A stretch of 64,000 bases of DNA from assembly GCA_030696345.1 (NCBI GenBank), contig JAUYSK010000007.1, positions 62,001-126,000 on the forward strand, given 5' to 3'. Source of the stretch: Azonexus sp. (GTDB taxonomy: Bacteria; Pseudomonadota; Gammaproteobacteria; Burkholderiales; Rhodocyclaceae). Made by a program: the position numbers and the translations under genes. Below are positions 26,960 through 37,321 of the stretch, in pieces. Numbering within the stretch: position 1 is the first letter of the stretch; each line of letters starts with the position of its first letter. The notes beneath the pieces were generated by a model. The model ran no database searches, was not told where the DNA came from, and saw only the letters and a list, made by a program, of their open reading frames with translations.

Positions 26960-29900
26960 TTGGCAGAGTGCTCCGCTGTTTTCAGAACCGCATGAATAGC
27001 TTCAGCCAAACCAGAGATGATCTGCCGCTCAAAAATCGAGCCATGCAGACCGATAACCTGGCTTTCATGAAGACGCTCACCAAACAATTTCCGCCATGGT
27101 TTGAAAGTCCAGCGATCCCATTTGGCCATGCCCGAAGATTTTATCAGACTGACCTCGCCCGAAAATGCCTCAACACGGTAATCCGCAATGGCATGAATTT
27201 GGGCCAGTAGTCCGGGATCACTGAATAATGCCCCGAGATGCCGGCCATTCATCGTCAGTTCCTGAGCATTCAAGTGGCGCGCCAGCCAACCCAGAGACCT
27301 CCAGAAAATGGCACTGCGGAGGAGACGTCCCGGAAACACCGCATCGACAAGACAGAGTGACAGAACCGGAAAACCCCTTGATTCAAGACATCGCGCCGTC
27401 TCTAGCGCCGTGATCCCGCCGACGGAAAACCCGGCAATCACACCTGGCTTGCCATAGTCCATGATCTGTTCCGCGTAGGATGCGGCCATTTCAGGAATAC
27501 TTCCAACCGACTGCCCCGTCGGCGGCTGCAACATGTGGAGATCACAGGCATCCCCCAATACATCGGCGAGACTCTGAAAACGAATCAGATCGCCATGTCC
27601 CGAAGCGGCAAAATAGAGAGGTGTTCCCGCGCCATGTCGAGAGAGATGCAACATGACATCACTCTTCCGGACTTGATCACTCCCCGCATCCAGGGCACGG
27701 GCGATCAACTCGATGCTCGGGTTCTCGGTCAGAAGAAATAGCGGGACACTTCGTCCCATCAGCGTTTCTATGCCTGACAGGATATCGACCGCAGCAAGCG
27801 AGTCGCCACCGACATCGAAAAAATTATCGGTCACACTAAGATCATTCCGCTTCAAAACCGCTTGCCACAATGCCAGCAACGCCCGTTCTAGGCCATTGGC
27901 TGGCAGCCGTGCAGTTGCCACAAAGGCCTTTGCTTCAGGCTCGGGGAGCAGGTCATAGGCAATCTTGCCTGTTGTGCTCAATGGCAGTTCGGACAGGCAG
28001 GAAATACCGGATGGCAGCATATAGTCGGGCAGACGGCTGGCGAGATGCTGACGGATTTTCTCAGCTGCCAGATAGGAAGCCCCTCCTACCCAGGCATGAA
28101 TCAGCTGCTTTCCCTCCAAGTTGATCAGTCTGGCAGCTGCTTGCTCGACACCGTCAATAGCCAGCAAGCTGGATTCGATCTCACCCAACTCAATACGATA
28201 GCCACGGAGCTTGATCTGGCGATCCAGGCGCCCGCAGAAATTCAGCGTGCCATCCGTAGAAAGCCAGCCACGGTCACCGGTTCGATACATGCGACCACCA
28301 GACACATAGGGGTCGACAAAAAAAGCCTCGCCATCAAGCTCTGGCCGATTGAGGTAGCCGCGCGCGATGACATTGCCGGCGATATAGACCTCGCCGGCCA
28401 CGCCAAACGGTTGCAAATGACGGTCACCATCGAGGATATAAATCCGTGATTCGTCGATGGGGTTCCCAACCGGCAAGGTGGCGTCCGAGGGCTGTGTCGA
28501 ACAAGGCCAGGCCGTGGCAAAGATTGCTGTTTCTGTTGGGCCGTAAACATTAAATAGACGCGCGCCGGTAGTCTCGATAAACCGGTTGGCCAGTTCTGCC
28601 GGCAAGACCTCTCCGCCACAACAGGCAACGCGAAGCTTGAGCGCGGACGGGTCCGGAATCGAATCCACCAGCCCGCGTAGCGTTGAGGGTACGAGAGCCA
28701 TGATCGTGACCCCGTGCTTGACTGCAAATGGCCCCAGTGAATTCGGCGATAGCCGGCCTGGAGCCGGTAGAGCAACACTCGCACCGTTGATCAAGGGCAG
28801 AAAGAACTCGATCAACGCAGGATCAAACGTGATCTGCGTGCATTGCCCGGAGCGATCCTCCGGCACCACGCCGTAGGTTTTCGAAATCCAGGCAAGCCGC
28901 CGCGACAGTGCAGCGTGTTCCAGCATGACGCCTTTGGGTCGCCCGGTGGAGCCGGAAGTGAACAGAACGTAGGCCAGATCGCCGGGTTGCGTAACAGACT
29001 GTCCGAATAGGGGCTTTCCTTGTTTTGGCACTGGATCAACAACAAGCGTAACAGCATGCAAGGCGGCAAAACGCGTCTGCATGGTAGGCTGGATCATCAG
29101 GGCAACAGCTTTGCTGTCTTGGAGGATGTACTCCAGACGCGCCAGTGGGGCATCAGGATCGAGCGGCAGAAAGGCTGCCCCGGATTTGCTGACGGCCAGC
29201 AGCGCAGCAACCATTTCGGGCGAACGCTCCATGGCAATGGCGACGATTCGATTCGGGCCGGCACCGCTTTCAACCAAAGCCCCTGCCCAATGGTCGGCCC
29301 ATTGATTCAGGTTCGCGTAATCCAGAGTGCCACCATCCCAAACTAGGGCTGTTGCCGATGGATGCTGCGCAGCCTGCGCTTCGAACTGTCGAAAAACTGG
29401 CTCCGGACAGGGTTGACCGCAGCATTCACCTGTCCCTGCACTTAGGAGTTCCCTGATCTCCTCCGGAGGCACCAAATCCACAGCATGAATGAACTGCGAC
29501 GAATCTGCTGCCATGGCGCTCATCAGATAAGCCAGCCGGCGCCCGATATAGCCTACCTCAACCAGAGAGAAGTAGCCTGGATTGGCTTCCAATGTCAGTT
29601 CCGCATCCTGAATCGACTGAAATTCGCACAGCGTGATGCCGAGCGGGTAGCGCGCCAGTCCAGAAAATGCCTGACGCGAACCGGCTGAGCGACCCTCTCC
29701 GAAACTGAGGTCGTAATCCTGCCGCTCATACGAAAATAGGACATCAAAAATGCTAGCGCGGCGATAGCGGATAGCTTCCAGATAGCGCGCAAGTTCGCTG
29801 ATTGGGTAGCGCTGATGCCGGACTGCTGCCTTCAATGCCAAACTGACCGAATCGACAAGTTCACGCACGGTCATTCCCGGCAACACCTTCACCACCAGAG

Positions 29901-30801
29901 GAAAGACACCAACGAACATGCCGAAGGTTTCGCGATAGCGCTTGCCGGAGCGGTTCAGGGTCGGCAGGCCAATAACGATTTCCTGACGCCCCGTTGCCCG
30001 CGAAAAATAAGCCGCCAGAACCGCGATCAAATAGCCAAACAGCGTTGTCCCGAGTGTGCCGGCACATTGGGCCAGCCAGTCATACTCCTGCCGGGGAAAG
30101 GCGTGTGAAACCAGATGGGCCTTCGGCAACTTCCCCGCCTGGCTACTGGGGTATTTGCGATCAAAAAGCGGCAATGGCAGTCCCGGCAGTTGTCCTTGCC
30201 AAAATGCAGCATCCTTTTCAAATGCACTCGAGTTCCGGTACTCAAGCGACTCTTCGATGAACTGCCGGTAGCCGGGGTCACTGGTCTGAGCGGGCGCTTC
30301 GCCATTGGCCAGCGCGTTATAGATCGTGGCCCAGCGCTGCATCACCTGCGAAGTCCCCCAGCCATCCATGATCAGGTGATGGAACTGAATGGTCAGACCG
30401 TGCAGTTCATCACTGTGCCGCAACAGGGCGAATCGCCAGAGTGGGCGGCCATCGAGAACAAATGGTTCAGCCATCCAGGCTTGCCACCATTCCCGCATGG
30501 CCTCCCGGGGATTGTCTGCCAGCGACAGATCGACAATTTTCAGGTCAGCTTCGACGTCAGCCAACAGCCATTGCCCACCTTCCAACAACGGTGCAAGGCG
30601 GAGCGCTTCGTTCTCGGCAACCATCATGGCCAAGGCCCGACGGAAAATAGCCAGATCGAAAAGCCCTTCGATATACCCTGCCCCGCCAATATTCAGGTGC
30701 GTACTCCCGGGCCAGGCTCGTTGATCCAGCCAGACCTCCTGCTGGCTCAAAGACAGCGGTAGGCGCTCAGTACCTAGCGACGACTCGCTGGATTGTCCCA
30801 T
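26956..30801 (-). CDS. single-module NRPS: C-A-PCP-TE
   Basis: A 1281-residue megasynthase. The condensation domain (about 10-440) has the catalytic motif HHLIMDG at 141. The adenylation domain (about 470-960) has FTSGSTGRPKGV, a substrate-pocket start FDPALIE with the Asp that holds an alpha-amino group, YGPTETA and YRTGDRG. The carrier domain has FFDVGGDSL, and the thioesterase (last 220 residues) has GFSVGG. It should join one amino acid to an acyl or aminoacyl donor and release the product. The ATG at 30801 is chosen for GGAGGAG eight bases upstream and overlaps the patatin gene by 28 bases. A complete one-module enzyme with no other NRPS gene nearby is unusual. Confidence 0.88.
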   Translation of the reverse strand: MGQSSESSLGTERLPLSLSQQEVWLDQRAWPGSTHLNIGGAGYIEGLFDLAIFRRALAMMVAENEALRLAPLLEGGQWLLADVEADLKIVDLSLADNPREAMREWWQAWMAEPFVLDGRPLWRFALLRHSDELHGLTIQFHHLIMDGWGTSQVMQRWATIYNALANGEAPAQTSDPGYRQFIEESLEYRNSSAFEKDAAFWQGQLPGLPLPLFDRKYPSSQAGKLPKAHLVSHAFPRQEYDWLAQCAGTLGTTLFGYLIAVLAAYFSRATGRQEIVIGLPTLNRSGKRYRETFGMFVGVFPLVVKVLPGMTVRELVDSVSLALKAAVRHQRYPISELARYLEAIRYRRASIFDVLFSYERQDYDLSFGEGRSAGSRQAFSGLARYPLGITLCEFQSIQDAELTLEANPGYFSLVEVGYIGRRLAYLMSAMAADSSQFIHAVDLVPPEEIRELLSAGTGECCGQPCPEPVFRQFEAQAAQHPSATALVWDGGTLDYANLNQWADHWAGALVESGAGPNRIVAIAMERSPEMVAALLAVSKSGAAFLPLDPDAPLARLEYILQDSKAVALMIQPTMQTRFAALHAVTLVVDPVPKQGKPLFGQSVTQPGDLAYVLFTSGSTGRPKGVMLEHAALSRRLAWISKTYGVVPEDRSGQCTQITFDPALIEFFLPLINGASVALPAPGRLSPNSLGPFAVKHGVTIMALVPSTLRGLVDSIPDPSALKLRVACCGGEVLPAELANRFIETTGARLFNVYGPTETAIFATAWPCSTQPSDATLPVGNPIDESRIYILDGDRHLQPFGVAGEVYIAGNVIARGYLNRPELDGEAFFVDPYVSGGRMYRTGDRGWLSTDGTLNFCGRLDRQIKLRGYRIELGEIESSLLAIDGVEQAAARLINLEGKQLIHAWVGGASYLAAEKIRQHLASRLPDYMLPSGISCLSELPLSTTGKIAYDLLPEPEAKAFVATARLPANGLERALLALWQAVLKRNDLSVTDNFFDVGGDSLAAVDILSGIETLMGRSVPLFLLTENPSIELIARALDAGSDQVRKSDVMLHLSRHGAGTPLYFAASGHGDLIRFQSLADVLGDACDLHMLQPPTGQSVGSIPEMAASYAEQIMDYGKPGVIAGFSVGGITALETARCLESRGFPVLSLCLVDAVFPGRLLRSAIFWRSLGWLARHLNAQELTMNGRHLGALFSDPGLLAQIHAIADYRVEAFSGEVSLIKSSGMAKWDRWTFKPWRKLFGERLHESQVIGLHGSIFERQIISGLAEAIHAVLKTAEHSAK

Positions 30802-32555
30802 CGGGCAATCTCCTCCATGGCATGGCGGTAGCCGGCCTCGGCAATTTCTGGTGCTCGACGGTAAGCCATGAGCGGATAGTCCGCTACAGGGGGCTCCAAG
30901 CATAAATCGGCCATCGCCATCGTTCTTGCTCGCTCATGCATTCCGCCAATGTGGCCGGCACGATAGAGGATGGAGCCGATGGAGGGAGTAATGTCGCTGC
31001 TGCCCCGAAAATACCCCTTGAGTGTTCGCCAAACCGAAAGCCGCATAATCTCCGGATCAACACACAAATTTTCACGGACGTCGACGTCGACCGCAATAAT
31101 CGTCCCATTTCCCCGTCTTCGCTCAAGCGGCGTTCCCAGACGCCCACGCATGGCACTCACCGGTACATTGTCGAGAATCGCACCATCGACCAGCAAGTCG
31201 CCGTTGTAGATCACTGGTGGCAACAGCCCGGCGGGCGAATTGCTAGCCAGGACAGCCCGCCAAATCAAGCCGCTTTCCTGAACAGTTGTACAGACTTGAC
31301 TGAGGTTGCAAGCTGCGGCAAAAAAGGGCCGCCATAGCTGCTCGATACGGAGATCGCCGAACATTATTTTCAGATCGCGTTCAAGGCGCTTGCCCGAAAG
31401 CAGCGAAATCAGCGGCAAGGTTGGGCGCTCTCCACCCATGGCGAATCGCTGCGTCCGTTCGCGAATTTCGTCAATCGGCACGCCACAGGCGTATTGGGCC
31501 CCGATCAAAGCCCCCATGCTGTTACCGCCAATGATATCAATGGGAATCCCGCTTTCTTCCAGCGCCCGCAGCACACCAAGATGCGAGAACCCGCGCGCGC
31601 CACCACCGCCAAGGACCAGCCCGACAGCGCTGCTGGTAAGGAAACGCGCCAGTCGGGCGTAGTCGCGCTGCCGTCCCGCTCGCAGCGGATATACCCGCTC
31701 TATGTCACGACCTCGCTGCCACGCAGCCATATCGCCGGGATGCCCGGCTTCTACCTTGTGAAGTAGCGCCAGGTGCTTGCGCTTCATGACAGAGCTGGCC
31801 TCTTCAGCAAGACCACTTTCAACCGCTGATAACTCAGTCAACTCCCCTTCAGCAGCCACAAAAACCACTTGGTCCGCCTGACGAAAAGCTTGATGAGTTC
31901 GTTCCCTATCGCGACCATCCGTTGCCAGCACGAGAAAATCGAACTGCCGCTCAAGTTCATTCTGTTGCAGCAGATCAAGCTCGGCATCGCCCAATTTCCG
32001 GGTTCGACCAATCGACCCCAGCGCCTCCGTGAGGCCGATGGCCACCTCAACCCCAAGACTGTGGTCGCGCAGCGCTACGATAGCGATAGTGTGCGCCCGT
32101 TGTTGCTCAGCCAATTGCGGCGTGTGGCGTAGTTGGTGATAAACCGCCTGCGCAAAAACCTGATTCAGGGGTACCGGATGACGCCCAAGCAGTTCCTCAA
32201 AACGGTCTCGCCGCAGAAAGGCGAGAGTAGAGTCGCGAACTGCCGTGACATCGGCTAAACGTGCCTGCTGCAAAATCATGCCCGTCTCGCCGACGGTCTC
32301 GCCGGGACAAACCTCGTTATAAAGGCTTAGCGACCCATCAGCATTTCGGCGCGAAACACGTAGGCGACCAGCGACCACAATCAGCATGCTTTCGGAGTGC
32401 TCACCTTCGCGCAGGACAAGAGCCCCGCCCTTGACCGAATGAAGTTCCAGTTCTCCAGCAAAATCTTGCAGCACAACGTCGTCAAGCACGCCAAATATCC
32501 GGCTGGCCCGCAGCACCTCAACCAATTTAGCCGTGGAAACCAGTGTGTTCAGCAT
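30774..32555 (-). CDS. cyclic-nucleotide-binding patatin-like phospholipase
   Basis: A 593-residue protein with the neuropathy-target-esterase layout. A cyclic-nucleotide-binding domain (about 10-130; GGALVLREGE, PGETVGETG) is followed by a linking region with a receiver- or P-loop-like fold (about 150-290). A patatin domain from about 310 has the oxyanion loop GGGGARGFSH, the nucleophile GGNSMGA and the catalytic Asp in LVDGAILDN. It hydrolyses (lyso)phospholipids at the inner membrane, perhaps releasing fatty acid. It starts 23 bases after galE and overlaps the NRPS start, so lipid hydrolysis and peptide assembly are co-expressed. Confidence 0.88.
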   Translation of the reverse strand: MLNTLVSTAKLVEVLRASRIFGVLDDVVLQDFAGELELHSVKGGALVLREGEHSESMLIVVAGRLRVSRRNADGSLSLYNEVCPGETVGETGMILQQARLADVTAVRDSTLAFLRRDRFEELLGRHPVPLNQVFAQAVYHQLRHTPQLAEQQRAHTIAIVALRDHSLGVEVAIGLTEALGSIGRTRKLGDAELDLLQQNELERQFDFLVLATDGRDRERTHQAFRQADQVVFVAAEGELTELSAVESGLAEEASSVMKRKHLALLHKVEAGHPGDMAAWQRGRDIERVYPLRAGRQRDYARLARFLTSSAVGLVLGGGGARGFSHLGVLRALEESGIPIDIIGGNSMGALIGAQYACGVPIDEIRERTQRFAMGGERPTLPLISLLSGKRLERDLKIMFGDLRIEQLWRPFFAAACNLSQVCTTVQESGLIWRAVLASNSPAGLLPPVIYNGDLLVDGAILDNVPVSAMRGRLGTPLERRRGNGTIIAVDVDVRENLCVDPEIMRLSVWRTLKGYFRGSSDITPSIGSILYRAGHIGGMHERARTMAMADLCLEPPVADYPLMAYRRAPEIAEAGYRHAMEEIARWDNPASRR

Positions 32556-32578
32556 ACTGACTCGGCTACCCTGCCCGC

Positions 32579-33589
32579 TCAGCCGTTGAAGCCCTGTGGG
32601 TTAGAAGACTGCCAACGCCAGGAATCCGAACACATGGCATCGATATCTCGCTCCGCTGACCATCCAAGCAACTCGCTGGCTCGCAACGGGTCGGCAAAAC
32701 AGGAAGCAACATCACCAGGTCTGCGGTCAACGATGCGATATGGCACTTTTTGCCCACTTGCCCGCTCGAAAGCTGCAACCACATCCAGCACGCTGTAACC
32801 CCGCCCCGTACCGAGATTGATCGGGACAACACCAGTCTGCTTGTCCAATGCTGCCAAGGCTGCCAGATGACCGCGTGCCAGATCAACGACGTGAATATAG
32901 TCCCGCACCCCGGTTCCATCAGGTGTCGAGTAGTCCCCACCGAATACACTGAGCTCAGTCCGACGCCCCACCGCCACCTGGGCTACATAGGGCATCAGAT
33001 TGTTGGGGATACCCTGTGGATCCTCGCCGATCAAGCCACTGGAATGTGCCCCAACCGGATTGAAATAGCGCAGTAATGCAACCCGCCATTGGGGGTCAGC
33101 CAGACCGATATCACGCAGAATTTCCTCGATGAACAGCTTGCTACGCCCATAGGGATTGGTCGCCTGCAGCGGAAAGCTCTCATCAATTGGCACGGCGTGT
33201 GGGTCGCCATAAACCGTGGCCGAAGAACTGAACACCAGTCGATGCACACCGGCCTTGGCCATAGCCTCGAAAAGCCGCAAAGAACCGACCACATTGTTGT
33301 CGTAATAGCGCATCGGCTGCTCGACCGACTCACCGACAGCTTTCAGGCCGGCAAAATGGATTACGGAAGCAATGGGATAACTGGCAAACAATTTCTCCAG
33401 CAGTCCCGAATCGCGAATATCACCCTCAATAACGGTTGGGCGTTTGCCAGAAATCTGCTCAATCCGCTCAAGAACCTTGGGTGAACTATTGGAGAAATTA
33501 TCGAGAATCAGCAGTTCGTGCCCTGTTGCCAGCAACTCGACAACTGTGTGCGAGCCGATGTAGCCCGCCCCTCCTGTTACCAGAATCAT
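32579..33589 (-). CDS. galE: UDP-glucose 4-epimerase
   Basis: A 336-residue short-chain dehydrogenase-type epimerase. It has the NAD-binding start [34 protein letters not shown], the catalytic Ser and Tyr in SSSATVYG and [13 protein letters not shown], and the C-terminal [14 protein letters not shown]. It interconverts UDP-glucose and UDP-galactose (possibly the N-acetyl forms) for polysaccharide. The ATG at 33589 directly precedes the Rossmann strand and has GGGGAG upstream, so a start nineteen codons earlier is rejected. It is the first gene of the galE-patatin-NRPS-VTT run. Confidence 0.95.
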   Translation of the reverse strand: MILVTGGAGYIGSHTVVELLATGHELLILDNFSNSSPKVLERIEQISGKRPTVIEGDIRDSGLLEKLFASYPIASVIHFAGLKAVGESVEQPMRYYDNNVVGSLRLFEAMAKAGVHRLVFSSSATVYGDPHAVPIDESFPLQATNPYGRSKLFIEEILRDIGLADPQWRVALLRYFNPVGAHSSGLIGEDPQGIPNNLMPYVAQVAVGRRTELSVFGGDYSTPDGTGVRDYIHVVDLARGHLAALAALDKQTGVVPINLGTGRGYSVLDVVAAFERASGQKVPYRIVDRRPGDVASCFADPLRASELLGWSAERDIDAMCSDSWRWQSSNPQGFNG

Positions 33590-33708
33590 TTTGCTCCCCG
33601 TATTTTCCTGCAGATGCTTGGCACCCGACCATTTAGAGACAATCATTCTGCCTGATTAAACAGTGGAAAAGAACAGTAGAAAGGCTATCTCTGCACCATA
33701 GTCGCGAT

Positions 33709-33785
33709 TGGTGTGCCCGGAGGGACTCGAACCCCCTACCTGCTGCTTAGAAGGCAGCTGCTCTATCCAGATGAGCTACGGGCAC
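33709..33785 (-). tRNA. tRNA-Arg (UCU)
   Basis: A 77-base cloverleaf read leftward: acceptor GTGCCCG pairs with CGGGCAC, the anticodon loop is CTTCTAA (anticodon TCT), and the T arm has GGTTCGAGTCC. The 3' CCA is encoded. It lies 34 bases downstream of tRNA-Pro, probably in one transcript. Confidence 0.95.
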
Positions 33786-33819
33786 TTGAGGGCGACACAG
33801 AGAAAAGAGGGAAGTAATT

Positions 33820-33896
33820 TGGTCGGGGCGGTGGGATTCGAACTCACGACCCTCTGCTCCCAAAGCAGATGCGCTACCAGGCTGCGCTACGCCCCG
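33820..33896 (-). tRNA. tRNA-Pro (UGG)
   Basis: A 77-base cloverleaf read leftward: acceptor CGGGGCG pairs with CGCCCCG, the D arm has AGCGCAGCCTGGTAGCGC, the anticodon loop is TTTGGGA (anticodon TGG), and the T arm has GTTCGAATCCC. CCA is encoded. It is the first of a Pro-Arg pair. Confidence 0.95.
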
Positions 33897-33910
33897 ACAC
33901 GAGGAAACGA

Positions 33911-33916
33911 ATTCTA
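33911..33916 (-). promoter_or_regulatory. -10 element of the tRNA-Pro/Arg promoter
   Basis: TAGAAT read leftward lies 15 bases from the tRNA-Pro 5' end and is followed by a GC-rich stretch, as is common in stringently controlled stable-RNA promoters. The -35 region is poor. Confidence 0.4.
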
Positions 33917-33973
33917 ACACCTCCCGGAAACCCGCACCAGATCAAGAGCCTATCTTCGGTAAATAAACTTTCC

Positions 33974-34002
33974 TTGCCTACCGACTGGCTTTCTGATATT
34001 TA
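33974..34002 (+). promoter_or_regulatory. probable dksA promoter
   Basis: TTGCCT, a 17-base spacer and TATTTA preceded by TG (extended -10) lie about 35 bases upstream of dksA. The -10 hexamer is a moderate match only. Confidence 0.4.
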
Positions 34003-34036
34003 ATCGCCTTTTTCGCCTCTAGGACGCACAAAGAAA

Positions 34037-34462
34037 ATGGCAGAAGACCTGCTCCACAAACATTTCGCACCATACGAGCCCAAGCAGGGCGAAGACTACA
34101 TGAGCGCGAAGCAACTCGGACATTTCCGCAAGATTCTCGAAACGCTCAAAAAGGAGTTGAGCGAAGATATCGACCGTACCGTGCATACCATGCAGGATGA
34201 GGCTACCGTGTTTGCTGACCCCAATGATCGTGCCAGCCAAGAGACTGACATTGCCATTGAGTTGCGAAATCGTGACCGCGAACGCAAGCTGATCAAGAAG
34301 ATAGATGAGACGCTGAGCAGTATCGAAAACGGCGACTATGGCTATTGCAACAAATGCGGTGTTGAGATCGGCATCAAGCGCCTGGAAGCGCGCCCGACGG
34401 CAACGCTGTGTATCGACTGCAAAACGCTGGATGAGATCAAGGAAAAGCAAATGGCGAAATAA
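34037..34462 (+). CDS. dksA: RNA polymerase-binding transcription factor DksA
   Basis: A 141-residue protein closely resembling E. coli DksA. It has a coiled-coil hairpin with the acidic tip DPNDRASQ (the DxxDxA motif inserted into the RNA polymerase secondary channel), [14 protein letters not shown], and the zinc finger CNKC...CIDC. With ppGpp it represses stable-RNA promoters and activates biosynthetic ones. It is monocistronic, divergent from two tRNA genes, and followed by a strong terminator. Confidence 0.97.
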   Translation: MAEDLLHKHFAPYEPKQGEDYMSAKQLGHFRKILETLKKELSEDIDRTVHTMQDEATVFADPNDRASQETDIAIELRNRDRERKLIKKIDETLSSIENGDYGYCNKCGVEIGIKRLEARPTATLCIDCKTLDEIKEKQMAK

Positions 34463-34510
34463 TCGCCGTTTGATCCTGAGGGAGACCGACCTTCAGGTCA
34501 GGTCGATGCA

Positions 34511-34541
34511 AAAAATGGCGATGCTTGGCTTCGCCATTTTT
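34511..34541 (+). terminator. dksA terminator
   Basis: An 11-bp perfect stem (AAAAATGGCGA / TCGCCATTTTT) with a nine-base loop about 50 bases after dksA. The A and T arms make it usable in both directions. Confidence 0.85.
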
Positions 34542-34605
34542 GTTGATGAAATTTTCAGAAACGGATGCATTTCCATAAACCAAAGAAATGGTTTCGGCAA
34601 AATAC

Positions 34606-34631
34606 AAAAAGGCACCTCACGGTGCCTTTTT
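34606..34631 (-). terminator. pnp operon terminator
   Basis: AAAAAGGCACC TCAC GGTGCCTTTTT is an 11-bp stem with a four-base loop between the pnp stop and the dksA terminator. Its symmetrical A/T arms fit bidirectional termination of the converging units. Confidence 0.85.
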
Positions 34632-34687
34632 GCTGATCGGAAAACTTCCCGCTATCACGGGAAGCCTTCGAATGATCACTGTTGCGC

Positions 34688-36814
34688 TTACTGCTCCTGT
34701 GGAGCGGCCGGAACTGCTGCTGAAGCTTCTTCGGCAGCGACAGCCTTCATCGACAGCTTGACGCGACCACGGTCGTCTGTTTCCAGAACCTTGACGCGGA
34801 CAACCTGACCTTCCTTGAGGTAATCCTCGACCTTGGCAACACGCTCCTGAGCGATCTGGGAGATGTGCAACAGACCATCCTTGCCCGGCAGCACAGAAAC
34901 GATGGCACCGAAGTCAAGAATCTTGAGCACAGTACCTTCGTAGATCTTGCCGATTTCAACTTCAGCCGTAATCGCATCAATACGCGCACGCGCTGCAGCA
35001 GCCGCTTCGCCACTGCTGGAGGCAATGGTGATGGTGCCATCATCCTGAATGTCGATGGTCGTGCCGGTTTCTTCGGTCAGGGCGCGGATAACAGCGCCGC
35101 CCTTGCCGATGACGTCACGAATCTTTTCCGGATTGATCTTGAAGGTGTACAGACGCGGGGCGTAAGCAGACATCTCTTCACGCGGACCGGCAGCTGATTC
35201 CTGCATGATCGCGAGAATGTGCAGACGGGCATCCTTGGCTTGGGCCAGAGCGACCTGCATGATTTCCTTGGTGATACCCTGGATCTTGATGTCCATCTGC
35301 AGCGCGGTGATACCAGCGGTCGAGCCAGCCACCTTGAAGTCCATGTCGCCGAGGTGATCTTCGTCGCCGAGGATGTCGGTCAGCACGGCGAAACGATTGC
35401 CGTCCTTGATCAAGCCCATGGCGATACCGGCAACGTGCGCGGTGAGCGGCACGCCGGCATCCAACAGCGCCAGACAGCCGCCGCAAACGGAGGCCATTGA
35501 AGACGAACCATTGGATTCGGTGATTTCCGAGACCAGACGCATTGAGTAGGAGAAATCTTCCGGCTTCGGCAGCACGGCGAGCAGCGCGCGCTTGGCCAAA
35601 CGGCCGTGACCGATTTCACGACGCTTCGGCGTACCGACACGACCACATTCGCCAGTGGCGTACGGAGGCATGTTGTAGTGCAACATGAAGCGGTCACGAT
35701 ATTCACCGGCCAGCGCGTCGATGATCTGTTCGTCGCGGTTGGTGCCGAGCGTGGCAACAGCCAGCGCCTGGGTTTCGCCACGGGTGAACAGCGCAGAACC
35801 GTGCGTGCGCGGCAGGACGCCGGAACGCATGGTGATCGGACGCACGGTGCGCGTGTCACGACCGTCGATACGCGGGGCACCAGACAGGATGCGACCGCGA
35901 ACGATGGAGGCTTCGATTTCGTGGAAGAGGTTGCCGACCGTATTTTCGTCCGGCGCACCTTCGCCGGCGCAAAGCGCAGCGATGACTTCAGCGCGGATGA
36001 CCTTGACGGCCTGGCTACGGGTCTGCTTGACGGTGATGTTGTAGGCTTCTTCAAGCTTGGCGTTGGCCAGCTCGCCGATGCGGGCAACCAGCGCCTCGTC
36101 CTTCGGTGCAGCTTGCCAATCCCATTCCGGCTTGCCAGCTTCTTCAACCAGTTCGTTGATAGCGCTGATCGCCTTCAGCGATTCGGTGTGACCAAAAACC
36201 ACAGCACCGAGCATGATTTCTTCGGACAGTTGCTGAGCCTCAGATTCAACCATCAGCACGGCCGTATCGGTACCGGCAACCACCAGGTCAAGCTGGCTGG
36301 TTTTGAGCTGGCTAAGCGTCGGGCAGAGCACGTACTGGCCATCAATGTAACCAACGCGGGCAGCACCGATCGGGCCGTTGAACGGCACGCCGGAGATAGC
36401 CAGCGCAGCGGAGGCACCAATCAGGGCCGGAATATCGGAATCAATTTCCGGGTTCAGCGACATCACGGTAGCGATGACTTGAACTTCGTTATAGAAGCCA
36501 TCCGGGAACAGTGGGCGGATCGGGCGATCGATCAGGCGGCAGGTCAGCGTTTCCTTTTCGGAAGGGCGACCTTCACGCTTGAAGAAACCACCGGGGATAC
36601 GGCCGGCAGCATAAGTTTTTTCCTGATAATCAACGGTCAGCGGAAAGAAATCCTGGCCCGGCTTGGCACTCTTGGCCGCCACAACGGTAACCAGAACCAC
36701 GGTTTCTTCCATGGAAACGAGGACAGCACCGCCAGCTTGACGGGCAACTTCGCCGGTCTCAATGGTGACCTGATGGGCACCATAGGCGAATGTTTTTTTC
36801 ACGACATTAAACAT
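34688..36814 (-). CDS. pnp: polyribonucleotide nucleotidyltransferase
   Basis: PNPase, 708 residues. Two RNase PH domains are separated by a helical domain (the second has [26 protein letters not shown] and [15 protein letters not shown]), then KH ([20 protein letters not shown]) and S1 ([29 protein letters not shown]) domains. It degrades RNA phosphorolytically from the 3' end and is a degradosome component. AAGGA lies six bases before the ATG. It is downstream of rpsO with an rpsO terminator between them, the classical rpsO-pnp order, where read-through and RNase III processing usually set its level. Confidence 0.98.
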   Translation of the reverse strand: MFNVVKKTFAYGAHQVTIETGEVARQAGGAVLVSMEETVVLVTVVAAKSAKPGQDFFPLTVDYQEKTYAAGRIPGGFFKREGRPSEKETLTCRLIDRPIRPLFPDGFYNEVQVIATVMSLNPEIDSDIPALIGASAALAISGVPFNGPIGAARVGYIDGQYVLCPTLSQLKTSQLDLVVAGTDTAVLMVESEAQQLSEEIMLGAVVFGHTESLKAISAINELVEEAGKPEWDWQAAPKDEALVARIGELANAKLEEAYNITVKQTRSQAVKVIRAEVIAALCAGEGAPDENTVGNLFHEIEASIVRGRILSGAPRIDGRDTRTVRPITMRSGVLPRTHGSALFTRGETQALAVATLGTNRDEQIIDALAGEYRDRFMLHYNMPPYATGECGRVGTPKRREIGHGRLAKRALLAVLPKPEDFSYSMRLVSEITESNGSSSMASVCGGCLALLDAGVPLTAHVAGIAMGLIKDGNRFAVLTDILGDEDHLGDMDFKVAGSTAGITALQMDIKIQGITKEIMQVALAQAKDARLHILAIMQESAAGPREEMSAYAPRLYTFKINPEKIRDVIGKGGAVIRALTEETGTTIDIQDDGTITIASSSGEAAAAARARIDAITAEVEIGKIYEGTVLKILDFGAIVSVLPGKDGLLHISQIAQERVAKVEDYLKEGQVVRVKVLETDDRGRVKLSMKAVAAEEASAAVPAAPQEQ

Positions 36815-36870
36815 ATTTTCCTTTCACTCTCATCACAATGAACTTCACACAACACAACAGACAACAACAA

Positions 36871-36906
36871 AAAAGAAAAAAGCGGCCGGGAAAATTCCGG
36901 GCCGCT
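36871..36906 (-). terminator. rpsO-pnp intergenic terminator
   Basis: Read leftward, AGCGGCC and GGCCGCT form a 7-bp GC-rich stem followed by TTTTTTCTTTT, 22 bases after the rpsO stop. Partial read-through would feed pnp. Confidence 0.8.
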
Positions 36907-36927
36907 CTTTCGGGGCTTCAGTCTGGC

Positions 36928-37197
36928 TTACTTCCGCAGACCAAGGCGGGTAATCAGGGTGCGGTAAGAATCAACATTCTTGCCCTTGAGGTAATCCAGC
37001 AACTTGCGACGCTGGCTGACCAGGCGAAGCAGACCACGACGGGAGTGGTGATCCTTCTTGTGTTCTTTGAAGTGCGGGGTCAGATCATTGATGCGCGCGG
37101 TAAGCAGCGCGATCTGGACTTCTGAAGAACCCGTGTCGCCCGGGGCGCGCTGGAATTCGGCGACGATGCCGGCTTTGATTTCGGTGGTGAATGCCAT
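36928..37197 (-). CDS. rpsO: 30S ribosomal protein S15
   Basis: S15, 89 residues, full length, with the conserved [20 protein letters not shown] and the [21 protein letters not shown] region that contacts 16S rRNA helix 22. It starts translation from ATG at 37197 after GAAAGAGAG. It has its own probable promoter overlapping the end of truB and an approximately 90-base leader. Confidence 0.98.
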   Translation of the reverse strand: MAFTTEIKAGIVAEFQRAPGDTGSSEVQIALLTARINDLTPHFKEHKKDHHSRRGLLRLVSQRRKLLDYLKGKNVDSYRTLITRLGLRK

Positions 37198-37292
37198 TTC
37201 AAACTCTCTTTCATGGTTACGACGCAGCCCCAGTTTGATAGAGCAAACGCCAGATTAAAATCGAAAATTCCGTTGGCGACGGAAAGCGCGCG

Positions 37293-37321
37293 ATTATATC
37301 AGCTTAAATCGCCAGCTGCAC
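37293..37321 (-). promoter_or_regulatory. probable rpsO promoter
   Basis: Read leftward: GTGCAG (37321-37316), a 17-base spacer and a perfect TATAAT (37298-37293). It overlaps the end of truB and lies about 95 bases from the rpsO start. A 6-bp hairpin (TTCCGT/ACGGAA, 37268-37284) followed by TTTTCGATTTT lies in the resulting leader and may terminate truB read-through. Confidence 0.45.

Noticed and set aside
35606..36841. 411-codon open frame opposite pnp
   Set aside because: It mirrors the conserved PNPase frame on the other strand; the product has no recognisable domain, and such frames are common opposite GC-rich coding sequence.
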